From: Dyadobacter sp. UC 10
GTDB taxonomy: Bacteria > Bacteroidota > Bacteroidia > Cytophagales > Spirosomataceae
Length of the DNA: 64,000 bases
Direction: 5' to 3'
Assembly (NCBI RefSeq): GCF_008369915.1
Contig: NZ_VSRN01000001.1
Location: 6,692,501-6,756,500 of the forward strand
Under the pieces are notes generated by a model. It did no database searches and had not been told where the DNA came from. It was given only the letters and a program-made list of their open reading frames with translations. Of this stretch, positions 1-7,639 are shown in pieces; position 1 is the stretch's first letter; every line of letters begins with the position of its first letter. A program made the position numbers and the translations under genes.

Positions 1-699
1 TTTGGCGTCAAAAGGCACTTTCGGAGCATCGCCCAAATAAGCATCCCAGTCTACGGTATTTACGGATGCATCGGTAGGTATCGAGTAGTTCCATGCTCCA
101 ATTGCATTGAACCGGTCACTATTTGATTCGACGTAATTTATTTCCCCTATTTCCCCTGCCTGAAAAAGTCTTTTGGCTTCCTTAAATGCCGAAGAGCTGA
201 TCCGTTGGCTGCCGACCTGCATCGTTTTCCCCGACTTTTTCCACGCATCTATCACCGATAATCCTTCATTGATATGGTGTACCATCGGCTTTTCACAATA
301 CACATGCTTCCCGGCGGCAAGCGACGCCTTGGTAATATGGTCGTGCCAATGGTCGGAAGTAACTACGAGCACTGCATCGATGTCCTTTCTTTCAAGGATT
401 TCCCGGTAGTCCCGGGTTGTAAAAACATCCTTTCCATACAGCTCCTTTACCCTGGTCAGACGGCCGTCGTACAGATCTGCCGCCGCCACGAATTCCGCTC
501 CTGATCCACTTTTAAGCGCCGCATTGGTGTCACTGTGCCCTTGAATGCCCATCCCGATCGTCGCAAATCGTATCTTGTCGTTCGGACTGATTTTTTTGAG
601 GTCTTTGATGATGCTGAATGGCTTGGCGACGCTTTCGCCTGCTACCAATACGGAGGCGGCAGTCACATTTCGAAGGAACTTCCGGCGGGTTGGATTCAT
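1..699 (-). CDS. Gfo/Idh/MocA family oxidoreductase, Tat-type signal (partial, C-terminus off window)
   Basis: The first 233 codons are present and the frame is still open at base 1, so the C-terminus lies outside the window. The N-terminus MNPTRRKFLRN is a twin-arginine signal. A Rossmann nucleotide-binding motif follows near residue 45 (GMGIQGHSD), and the EKP motif (HVYCEKP) typical of the family sits around residue 135. Family members are NAD(P)-dependent dehydrogenases of sugars, inositols or their derivatives; this exported subgroup is common in Bacteroidota and is usually not assigned a substrate. It is divergent from the DinB-like gene. A second family member lies at 29758-30921. The family is certain, the substrate unknown. 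Confidence 0.88.
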   Translation of the reverse strand, partial: MNPTRRKFLRNVTAASVLVAGESVAKPFSIIKDLKKISPNDKIRFATIGMGIQGHSDTNAALKSGSGAEFVAAADLYDGRLTRVKELYGKDVFTTRDYREILERKDIDAVLVVTSDHWHDHITKASLAAGKHVYCEKPMVHHINEGLSVIDAWKKSGKTMQVGSQRISSSAFKEAKRLFQAGEIGEINYVESNSDRFNAIGAWNYSIPTDASVNTVDWDAYLGDAPKVPFDAK

Positions 700-785
700 T
701 GTAAGAATAAGGAAAAGTTGACAGGATGATTTTGCTAAAATAAATAAAAAACGCTTTTCAAACGGCTTGATTAACAAGTAATAGG

Positions 786-1268
786 ATGGAAAAACACGAA
801 AGAGGAAAATTGGCGGAAGAACTGACCATGCTCATCGAGAAAGGGAATGCACATGTGTCATTTTGGGACGCAATTGGAGGTTTACCAGCACAGCTCAGGG
901 GAGCGGTTCCCAAAAATCTGCCTTACAGCATCTGGCAGCTGGTCGAGCACCTGCGGATCACCCAAAAGGATATTCTGGAATTTTCAGAGTCGGAAGCTTA
1001 TCAGGAAAAAGAATGGCCCAAGGATTATTGGACACCGGCGCTGGAACAGATTGACGAAGAAACCTGGGAAAATTCGCTGGCAGAGATCCGCGAAGATCAG
1101 CAACAATTCATCGCATTGCTTCGAAACGAAGAAAATGACCTTTTTACACCTTTCTCCTGGGGCGAAGGCCAGAGTTTGCTCCGCGAGGCAATGCTGATTG
1201 CCGACCATAATTCCTATCATACGGCCGAAATTGTGGTGATAAGACGACTATTGAATGCCTGGAAATAG
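786..1268 (+). CDS. DinB-family (DinB_2-like) putative metal-dependent protein
   Basis: A 160-residue protein of the size of the DinB/YfiT four-helix-bundle superfamily. Three histidines sit where the family places its metal ligands: H55 (in QLVEHLR), H141 and H145 (in IADHNSYH). Family members are soluble and often act as thiol-dependent transferases or damage-induced proteins, but most, including this one, have no assigned reaction. The ATG at 786 follows a purine-rich stretch (aataggatgg) and gives the full family length. It converges with the DUF1080 gene: its TAG stop (1266-1268) and the partner's TAG (1276-1278) lie in the two arms of a short imperfect palindrome. Confidence 0.8.
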   Translation: MEKHERGKLAEELTMLIEKGNAHVSFWDAIGGLPAQLRGAVPKNLPYSIWQLVEHLRITQKDILEFSESEAYQEKEWPKDYWTPALEQIDEETWENSLAEIREDQQQFIALLRNEENDLFTPFSWGEGQSLLREAMLIADHNSYHTAEIVVIRRLLNAWK

Positions 1269-1283
1269 TTACTGACTATATTT
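1262..1283. terminator. Short imperfect hairpin holding both convergent stop codons
   Basis: The arm GAAATAG and its partner CTATaTTTC (one bulged A) enclose TTACTGA. Each arm carries the TAG stop of one of the two converging genes. The hairpin is AT-rich and weak, so terminator function is inference. Confidence 0.35.
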
Positions 1284-1914
1284 CTTCGATCCAGATATCC
1301 TTGTAATATACTTTGGCTTTGCCACCTCCGTGGATTTGCAAACCGATAATTCCTTTCTGCGGGATCGACTTGTCGGGCTCAGTGTAGTCGATGGTTTGCG
1401 TACCGTTAAGCGAAATTCGAATGCGCCCATTCTCACTGCGTACTTCGTAATCGTTCCATTCATTTCTTTTCAAAATCTTTTCAACTAATGCCGAATCAGG
1501 AGCGATCAGGGTTTTGTTCCTTCTCGACTCGTCGTAAAGGCTCGCCCAAAATTTATCACCCAGGTCGGCCTGGTAACCGATCATTTCATAAGCCGGATCT
1601 TTGGCCCGCACACTATGGAACTGCACGCCGGTATTGATAAAACCCTCACTGCCGGTCAGCTTGAATTTCACTTTGAGGATAAAATTGGAATAGCTCTTTT
1701 TTGTACATAAAAATTCATTGTGAGGCACTGTTTCGCTCAGCGAGCCGCCAGCGATCGCACCGTCCTCAATTCCCCAGGTCGTTACCGTATCGCCTTCCCA
1801 ACCATTAAAAGTTTTTCCATCAAAAAGTGAAACCGGCTTTTTTTCTGGCGACACCGTGCAGCTCATCAGTATAAGCAGGATGGCGGCGAGCGGGTAGCGT
1901 GTCATTTTCGGCAT
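1276..1914 (-). CDS. DUF1080 (3-keto-disaccharide hydrolase-type) lipoprotein
   Basis: A 212-residue protein with a lipoprotein signal (hydrophobic stretch 8-18, LMSC lipobox, C19) and one DUF1080 concanavalin-like domain. Typical features are FDGKTFNGWEGD near the start, an EFLCT strand, GVQFHS and the closing IGLQIHGGGKAKVYYKDIW. DUF1080 members in Bacteroidota are secreted hydrolases or binders acting on 3-keto-glycosides and related sugars, and often sit near Gfo/Idh/MocA and TIM-barrel proteins as here. Probably periplasmic or outer-membrane anchored. The exact substrate cannot be read from the sequence. Confidence 0.85.
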   Translation of the reverse strand: MPKMTRYPLAAILLILMSCTVSPEKKPVSLFDGKTFNGWEGDTVTTWGIEDGAIAGGSLSETVPHNEFLCTKKSYSNFILKVKFKLTGSEGFINTGVQFHSVRAKDPAYEMIGYQADLGDKFWASLYDESRRNKTLIAPDSALVEKILKRNEWNDYEVRSENGRIRISLNGTQTIDYTEPDKSIPQKGIIGLQIHGGGKAKVYYKDIWIEEI

Positions 1915-2127
1915 AAGATTTGTATTTTAGCGTTCCGATGATATCTTGGATGTAATAAGTTTTAAAAGCGCCCGCTTCCAGCAATTTTACTATAAGTTGC
2001 AGCGAATACAGCTCCGGCGCAGTTTTTTTAATACTTTAACGAGTCTGTGAATGTCCGTTTTTCAAATATGAAATCACATTTATTGGGCTTCTTCTAACGC
2101 TTTTTTTTAATAGTATTTGCGCTTTAA

Positions 2128-4569
2128 ATGACCATCCGGCATTTTAAAGCTCCCTTAATCCGTATGATTGATTCTTTTAACGACCGTAAAGACGATCTGT
2201 TGGTCGCCATTGAAAGGTTCCAGCTTGTTGCCAAAGCTACCCACGACGTCATCTGGGACTGGGATCTGATTAACAATACCGTTTGGTGGAACGAAGGTAT
2301 GCGGGAAAATTTCGGGCATGCAATCGAGGGCCTCCAGGAGGGGATCGATTCCTGGTACGACCGCATCCATCCCGACGACCATGAGCGGGTGCTGTCAAAA
2401 ATACATGAGGCGATTGAACTTCATGAGCCGCACTGGACAGATTTTTACCGGTTCCGTCGTGCAAACGGCGAGTACGCCCAGGTGCACGATCGGGGGTATA
2501 TTATCATCGCCGGCGGGAAACCCGTCCGAATGGTCGGTTCAATGCTGGATCTTACACAACAGCTCAGGCTGGAAAAAGAGCGGGCGGAAAGTGAGGAGAA
2601 CCTCAAATTCGCTATGCAAGCCGCGCAGCTGGGTACCTGGAATTATGATCCTGCAACCGGGACAATCGCGGCAAACCAGCGTTGCCGCGATTTATATGGA
2701 AATCCGGAAGAAGAAATACTTACCTACGAAATCGTTTCCAGATATATTCACCCCGGCGACCTGCAAAAAGCGAAGGAAGCAATAGCCGCTTCGCTCGACC
2801 CAAAAATAAGAGCACTTTATGATATCAGGTACCGGACAATCGGCGCGAAAGACAAATCCTTGCGCTGGCTGCATTGTTCCGGCCAGGCATACTTTACCGA
2901 AAACGGAACGCCTTACCGATTTGCGGGAATTACCAGGGATATTACAGATGAGGTCCTGAACCGTGAAAAAGTAGAATGGGCTGACCAACAAGCTGCAATG
3001 ACGATCGAAGGCTCAGGAGCCGGGTCCTTTCTGGTCAATATCGAAACAGATGAAGTGATATACTCCCCCTCCATGGCTCGGATACTTACGGGTCATGAGG
3101 ACCGGCACGTTACCCGTCACGTATTTATCGAACACGTTCACCCCGAGGACCGGCAGATCCGGGAAAACGCTTACTCCACTGCGGACGAAACCGGCGAGTT
3201 GCGCTACGAGGCCAGATTTATCTGGGATAATGGTTCTGTGCACTGGATAAGGGTGATTGGACAATATCTTTTCGACAGTAGCGGCAAAGCTACTTCCCTG
3301 TCCGGAATTGTAATGGATATTTCCGACCGTATTGACTCCGAGCAGCGCATTAGAACCAGCGAAGAGCATTTGCGCACCCTTATCCAGCAAGCGCCGGTGG
3401 CAACCGCCTTATTTATAGGAAGGGATTTTGTAATTGATATCCCCAATGCAGCCATGTTAAAGCTATGGGGAAAAGGCGACTCGGTGATCGGTAAGCCGCT
3501 CCTGGAAGCCCTGCCAGAACTGACCGATCAACCGTTCATTAAAGTTCTCAACCGAATTTATGAAACTGGCGAAGCCCATTCCGAGCAAAGCGCCAGGGGA
3601 GATATCGTCGTTAACGGAAGATTACAGACTTTTTATTATGATTATACATACAAACCGCTTAGGAATGCAAGGGGGGAAATATATGCCATCCTGGATATGG
3701 CCGTTGACGTAACTGAGCAGGTTAAGTCCCGCCAGGCGCTCGAAAAAAGTGAAGAAAGATACAGGCAGCTCGCCAACGAGCTGGAAAGGCGGGTGCAGCA
3801 GCGGACTGCCGAACTGAACCAGACGAATGCAGAGCTAATCAATTCCAACAATAACCTGCAACAATTTGCATATGCGGCTAGCCACGATATGCAGGAACCA
3901 CTCCGGAAAATTCAGTCGTTCGGCTCTCGGTTGCAGTCCCTTTATTCGAAGGAACTGGATGAAAACGGCGTGTTTATGCTCAACAGAATCCAGGATGCAT
4001 CCAAAAGAATGTCGATGATGATTGATGATCTGCTGGCTTATTCAAGATTGACGACCCGCGACACGGAATTCCAGCCGGTGGACATGAAGGAAATTGTCAG
4101 TAATGTGCTGACCGACCTGGAAATTGCGATCCAGGAACAGCGTACCCGGATCGTTACAGATGATTTACCAGTAATTTTTGGAAACCGCTCCCAGCTGACC
4201 CAGTTAATGCAGAATCTGCTCAGTAATGCGATCAAATACAGAAAAACTGACGAACCTTCCGAAATCAGGCTGTCGTCGAGAGCAGCAACGGCTGACGAGC
4301 TTGTCTATATAACCAAACCCCTGGATGGGCACAAGTATGCGCGCATTGAAGTTTCAGACAACGGGATCGGTTTTGATGAAATATACCTCGACCGGATATT
4401 CCAGATGTTCCAGCGCCTGCACGGACGCAGCGAATTTTCCGGCTCAGGAATCGGATTGGCGCTGTGTAAAAAAGTAGTGCAGAACCACCACGGGCACATT
4501 ACTGCCAGGAGCGCGGTTGGTGAAGGATCAGCTTTTATCGTATTTCTTCCGGTTGTCGACGTAAAATAG
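2128..4569 (+). CDS. Multi-PAS sensor histidine kinase
   Basis: An 813-residue kinase without an obvious membrane segment, so probably cytoplasmic. Four PAS/PAC units can be followed at about 30-145, 158-275, 290-400 and 410-530, then a coiled segment (LERRVQQRTAELNQ) and a HisKA domain with the phospho-acceptor at H586 (AASHDMQEPL). The HATPase domain fills the C-terminus, with N box near 690-700 (LMQNLLSNAIKY), G1 box (DNGIGFD) and G2 box (GSGIGLAL). This resembles bacteriophytochrome-like or light/redox-responsive kinases with a DMQEPL H-box. No response regulator is adjacent. An in-frame ATG at 2164 (MIDSFNDRKD) is an alternative start that loses no domain. The TAG stop lies in the arm of the terminator at 4563-4595. 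Confidence 0.92.
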   Translation: MTIRHFKAPLIRMIDSFNDRKDDLLVAIERFQLVAKATHDVIWDWDLINNTVWWNEGMRENFGHAIEGLQEGIDSWYDRIHPDDHERVLSKIHEAIELHEPHWTDFYRFRRANGEYAQVHDRGYIIIAGGKPVRMVGSMLDLTQQLRLEKERAESEENLKFAMQAAQLGTWNYDPATGTIAANQRCRDLYGNPEEEILTYEIVSRYIHPGDLQKAKEAIAASLDPKIRALYDIRYRTIGAKDKSLRWLHCSGQAYFTENGTPYRFAGITRDITDEVLNREKVEWADQQAAMTIEGSGAGSFLVNIETDEVIYSPSMARILTGHEDRHVTRHVFIEHVHPEDRQIRENAYSTADETGELRYEARFIWDNGSVHWIRVIGQYLFDSSGKATSLSGIVMDISDRIDSEQRIRTSEEHLRTLIQQAPVATALFIGRDFVIDIPNAAMLKLWGKGDSVIGKPLLEALPELTDQPFIKVLNRIYETGEAHSEQSARGDIVVNGRLQTFYYDYTYKPLRNARGEIYAILDMAVDVTEQVKSRQALEKSEERYRQLANELERRVQQRTAELNQTNAELINSNNNLQQFAYAASHDMQEPLRKIQSFGSRLQSLYSKELDENGVFMLNRIQDASKRMSMMIDDLLAYSRLTTRDTEFQPVDMKEIVSNVLTDLEIAIQEQRTRIVTDDLPVIFGNRSQLTQLMQNLLSNAIKYRKTDEPSEIRLSSRAATADELVYITKPLDGHKYARIEVSDNGIGFDEIYLDRIFQMFQRLHGRSEFSGSGIGLALCKKVVQNHHGHITARSAVGEGSAFIVFLPVVDVK

Positions 4570-4595
4570 AGCTGCGGTGTACAGCTCTATTTTTT
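4563..4595. terminator. Bidirectional terminator with a stop codon in each arm
   Basis: A perfect 12-bp stem (AAAATAGAGCTG at 4563-4574, its complement at 4582-4593) with a 7-base loop, followed by T residues on the plus strand and by the complementary run on the minus strand. The kinase TAG (4567-4569) lies in one arm and the GNAT TAG (4587-4589) in the other. The symmetry makes it able to serve both converging genes. Confidence 0.8.
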
Positions 4596-4877
4596 CCAGA
4601 TATCCTCGTAATCCTGCGGATGCCGGCGGAATTGCGCATGCACGTACTGACAGAGCGGCAGCACTTGTAATTGCTCCTTGCGGGCGTATGCAACCATCGC
4701 ATCGAACATTTCTTTGGCAAAGCCCTTTCCCTCCATTTCCGGGTCTACCTCTGTATGATACACGGTAAGTGTGGTTTCGCTGAGCCCGATCACCATTTCT
4801 CCGATCTGCTTCCCCTCCTGCTCAATATAAAAAGCGCCCCGCTTCTGGTTGTCCAGCTTCAATTGTATTTCACTCAT
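4587..4877 (-). CDS. GNAT-like N-acetyltransferase, short YjdJ-type
   Basis: A 96-residue protein of the small GNAT type (N-acetyltransf_CG), with the acetyl-CoA pyrophosphate loop region VDPEMEGKGFAKEMFD near residues 45-60 and LPLCQYVHAQF near 75-85. Members bind acetyl-CoA; substrates are mostly unknown. The ATG at 4877 was chosen over an upstream in-frame TTG (4904) because the latter would overlap the preceding gene. It starts 10 bp after the stop of the isomerase gene on the same strand, so the two are probably cotranscribed. Confidence 0.82.
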   Translation of the reverse strand: MSEIQLKLDNQKRGAFYIEQEGKQIGEMVIGLSETTLTVYHTEVDPEMEGKGFAKEMFDAMVAYARKEQLQVLPLCQYVHAQFRRHPQDYEDIWKK

Positions 4878-4887
4878 AAACAATGTT

Positions 4888-5802
4888 TTAAACTCCTTGC
4901 GCAACTTTTTTCATCTTTTCCAGCCCGGTTTTGGCAACCAGCAATGCATCCTGTGCATAGTATCCCTGATTGAATACTTCGAAAGAAAGGATGACAGGTT
5001 TCTCAGGATTTTTGAGATTCTTTAAAAGTTCTTTAAGCGGCGCCACCCCGTCGCCAGCGTAAACCCGGTCGGCGTCAGTAATCGTTTCACGTGGCGGTGT
5101 TTTCGGGTAATCGTTAATGTGAAATATCTCTACCAGCGGCTTGCCTACATCTTTTACACTATCCATTCCCGAGCCTCCCTTATGCAGATGGTAAACATCC
5201 ATCAAAACGCGCGCGGAAGGGTGATCCGCTTCTACTGCCACATATAAAAGTTCGCCCACCCTGCTTAAATTTTTGGAAAAGCCCCACAGTTCCAGGTGTG
5301 GAGCCACTTTTGTCGTTTCGCCCAATTCCAAAATTGCCCGGTAACGTTCTGCGACCTTTTTCAGATCAAGCGAATCGCCGGTCGTCGCACCCATCGGAGG
5401 AGCCGCCACGCGTGGACAACCGATGGCAGCGAGCTGTTCCATTTCCAGTTTCAGCTGTTCCAAAGCCTTACTTCTGGTAGCAGTGTCGTCAACGATCCAG
5501 GGCGCAAAACCGATCGCATCCTCTACTTTCAAGCCGAGATCATCGATGATTGTTTTGGCTTCTTTCAGGTTTCCTCCATTTTTGAGGTAATCCTGCAAGG
5601 TATTGATCCATATCTCAACAGACCCGTAGCCGGCTTTTGCGGCAACTTCCAATTCCTTGCGAAAGCCAAGTTTGTGACCGCGCAATGTGCTCATATTGAG
5701 CGAATATATAAATGGTTCTTTTTTCACTTTCGAAGTCCCGGCGGGTAAAAGTCCTGTACCACTGACAGCCAGCATCGAGGACATTGCTTCTCTACGGTTC
5801 AT
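4888..5802 (-). CDS. Sugar phosphate isomerase/epimerase-like TIM barrel, exported
   Basis: A 304-residue protein of the xylose-isomerase-like TIM-barrel family (AP_endonuc_2). A short Arg-Arg N-terminus (MNRREAMSSML) and an Ala/Gly-rich stretch suggest export. Candidate metal-site strands are VEIWIN, PHLELWG, VLMDVYHLHK, IFHINDYP and ILSFEVF, which supply the Glu/Asp/His residues used by the family. Enzymes of this type isomerise or epimerise keto-sugars or inositols. It is upstream of, and probably in one transcript with, the GNAT gene, and divergent from the VOC gene at 5912. The substrate is not inferable. Confidence 0.85.
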   Translation of the reverse strand: MNRREAMSSMLAVSGTGLLPAGTSKVKKEPFIYSLNMSTLRGHKLGFRKELEVAAKAGYGSVEIWINTLQDYLKNGGNLKEAKTIIDDLGLKVEDAIGFAPWIVDDTATRSKALEQLKLEMEQLAAIGCPRVAAPPMGATTGDSLDLKKVAERYRAILELGETTKVAPHLELWGFSKNLSRVGELLYVAVEADHPSARVLMDVYHLHKGGSGMDSVKDVGKPLVEIFHINDYPKTPPRETITDADRVYAGDGVAPLKELLKNLKNPEKPVILSFEVFNQGYYAQDALLVAKTGLEKMKKVAQGV

Positions 5803-5911
5803 ATAATAGGAATGATGAGATAAATTAGTCTACTCGTTAAAGGGGCGCAGTGGAATTTTTTACCGCAACTAAATGTAAATTGGTTTACAAAACCACGTTG
5901 AAACCTTGCTC

Positions 5912-6409
5912 ATGGAAACCTCAGACTACAAATTGCCAGCCCTCACGCACATTGGACATGTGCACCTTAAAGTCGCCGATCTGGAACGCTCACTTGATTT
6001 TTATTGCGGCCTGTTGGGATTTGAAATCACAACCCGGTATGGAGATCAGGCGGTTTTCATCTCGGCCGGCGGTTACCATCACCATATCGGTTTGAATACC
6101 TGGTACAGCAAAGACGCACCACCGGCGGGCCAGCATGGTGTCGGGCTTTTTCACACTGCTATTCTTTACCCAACCCGCAAAGACCTCGCAACCATTCTGG
6201 ACCGCCTTTTGAAAGCCAAATATCCTCTTTCCGGCGCCAGCGACCATGGCGTTTCCGAAGCGCTATATCTCAATGATCCCGACAATAACGGTGTAGAATT
6301 GTATTGGGACAGACCAAAAGAACTATGGTCCTACCTGCCCGATGGTTCGATAGAAATGTTTACCAGATCATTGAATATGCGCGGATTGCTCGGTGAGTTG
6401 GGCGAGTAA
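5912..6409 (+). CDS. VOC-family protein, catechol-2,3-dioxygenase/glyoxalase-like
   Basis: A 165-residue VOC protein with two beta-alpha-beta-beta-beta modules. The three expected metal ligands are visible: His in HVHLKV (about 18), His in LFHTAILY and Glu in GVELYWDRP, so metal binding is likely. A close motif match is the CatE-like group (ring-cleaving dioxygenase-like proteins). The ATG at 5912 (METSDYKL) is preferred to an in-frame TTG at 5906. It converges with the GH5 gene, leaving a single base between the two stops. Confidence 0.85.
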   Translation: METSDYKLPALTHIGHVHLKVADLERSLDFYCGLLGFEITTRYGDQAVFISAGGYHHHIGLNTWYSKDAPPAGQHGVGLFHTAILYPTRKDLATILDRLLKAKYPLSGASDHGVSEALYLNDPDNNGVELYWDRPKELWSYLPDGSIEMFTRSLNMRGLLGELGE

Positions 6410-6410
6410 T

Positions 6411-7544
6411 CTAGTATTTCATCAGCAGATTCAGCAATTTTCTATCGAGTTTCTGACCCTGGAAATCCTCGTAAGCCACATCGTCACGGCGTGAATTGAG
6501 CACACCAAAATCCCCCGAAAACTCCCAGAGCGAAAACCCGATCCCGGCGGAAGAAAGAATATCGAGTACGTCCGAAAACCAGGCGAGAAATACCGGATGT
6601 GGTGTTTTATTCCAGCATCCGCATTCACCGCAGTGCACCCCTATTCCTTTGGCCACCAGGTCTATCCAGGGTTTGTAGTACTTTTCCAGCATTGCCCTGC
6701 TGAGGTATTGGTCACCAACCTGCCCAGGCCACTTTACCTCCGGCAGGTTGTCCGTTTCCTTCATTGCCCACGGTGCCTTATAATGTGAAATAATGCCTGG
6801 ATGATAACCCCGGCAACTTTGACCGATGTCAAGATCGGCCAGCTCGGGTATTACTGAGCTGCCTACATCGTTTCCGTCTGCAATGATCAGGTGATTCGGG
6901 TTTTCTTTCCTGATCGCCTCCTGGGCTGCGAGGGCAAGTTTTCTGTACATAGCTCCGGGTACCGAAGATCTTTTTGAATGCTGATCGTTCATATCTTCCC
7001 GCATACTTGGCTCATTAAGGAGATCGAAGCTGATCAGTTCGGACGATACATTTTTATAACGTTTGGCCCACATGTTCCAATGAAAGCAGAATGCGTCCAG
7101 CGCTTTTTGGTCCGTCCAAAGATTATAGGGTTCATGAAATCCCGCATTGATGCAATAGCCTGGCGCGCGGTGCAGGTTCAGGCTCACATGCATTTTATAT
7201 TTATGTGCGGTACTTACCAGCTTATCTATTTTATCAACTGCCTGCTGGTCAATCTGGTAAACCTCTTCCGGAGTGATATTTTTACTTCTGTCGAATTTAA
7301 GATAAGCGGGATAAGCCATGGGTATTCTCACAAAATCAAATCCCCAGTCGCTCATCCATTTAAAATATTCTTCGGTCGTTGGCTTGCGGCTGGATGCGGG
7401 GTCCGGGGAAAAGAAATCAAGCAGGTTAAAGCCTTTCCATTTGGGCAGCTTGTTCTTTGCATTCTGTGATTGGAAGGTAAATCCCGGAACAGTCCCGACA
7501 GCAACCAATGCGCCTGTATTTTTAATGAAAGTCCTTCGATGCAT
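6411..7544 (-). CDS. Glycoside hydrolase family 5 (cellulase-like), Tat signal
   Basis: A 377-residue enzyme. It opens with a twin-arginine signal (MHRRTFIKN, hydrophobic to about 22) and continues as one (beta/alpha)8 GH5 catalytic domain. The acid/base is E178 in SFDLLNEP, the nucleophile is E307 in VHCGECGCW, and W340 in FSLWEF is the usual aromatic after strand 8. GH5 members cleave beta-1,4-linked glucans, mannans or related glycans by a retaining mechanism; the exact glycan is not readable. A 95-bp gap separates it from the M56 gene upstream on the same strand. Confidence 0.92.
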   Translation of the reverse strand: MHRRTFIKNTGALVAVGTVPGFTFQSQNAKNKLPKWKGFNLLDFFSPDPASSRKPTTEEYFKWMSDWGFDFVRIPMAYPAYLKFDRSKNITPEEVYQIDQQAVDKIDKLVSTAHKYKMHVSLNLHRAPGYCINAGFHEPYNLWTDQKALDAFCFHWNMWAKRYKNVSSELISFDLLNEPSMREDMNDQHSKRSSVPGAMYRKLALAAQEAIRKENPNHLIIADGNDVGSSVIPELADLDIGQSCRGYHPGIISHYKAPWAMKETDNLPEVKWPGQVGDQYLSRAMLEKYYKPWIDLVAKGIGVHCGECGCWNKTPHPVFLAWFSDVLDILSSAGIGFSLWEFSGDFGVLNSRRDDVAYEDFQGQKLDRKLLNLLMKY

Positions 7545-7639
7545 CGTGAATCTGATTATCGTTGTTACTTCCTTTAAAATACAGGCGCAGGAAACATTTA
7601 CTTAGCATGATCCCGCCCGATGCGGTCTCCGGCAAAACC

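Noticed and set aside
6708..6718. TTGGTCACCAA resembling a REP hairpin
   Set aside because: Lies within the GH5 coding sequence, lacks the loop TTGT and both flanking motifs; chance similarity.
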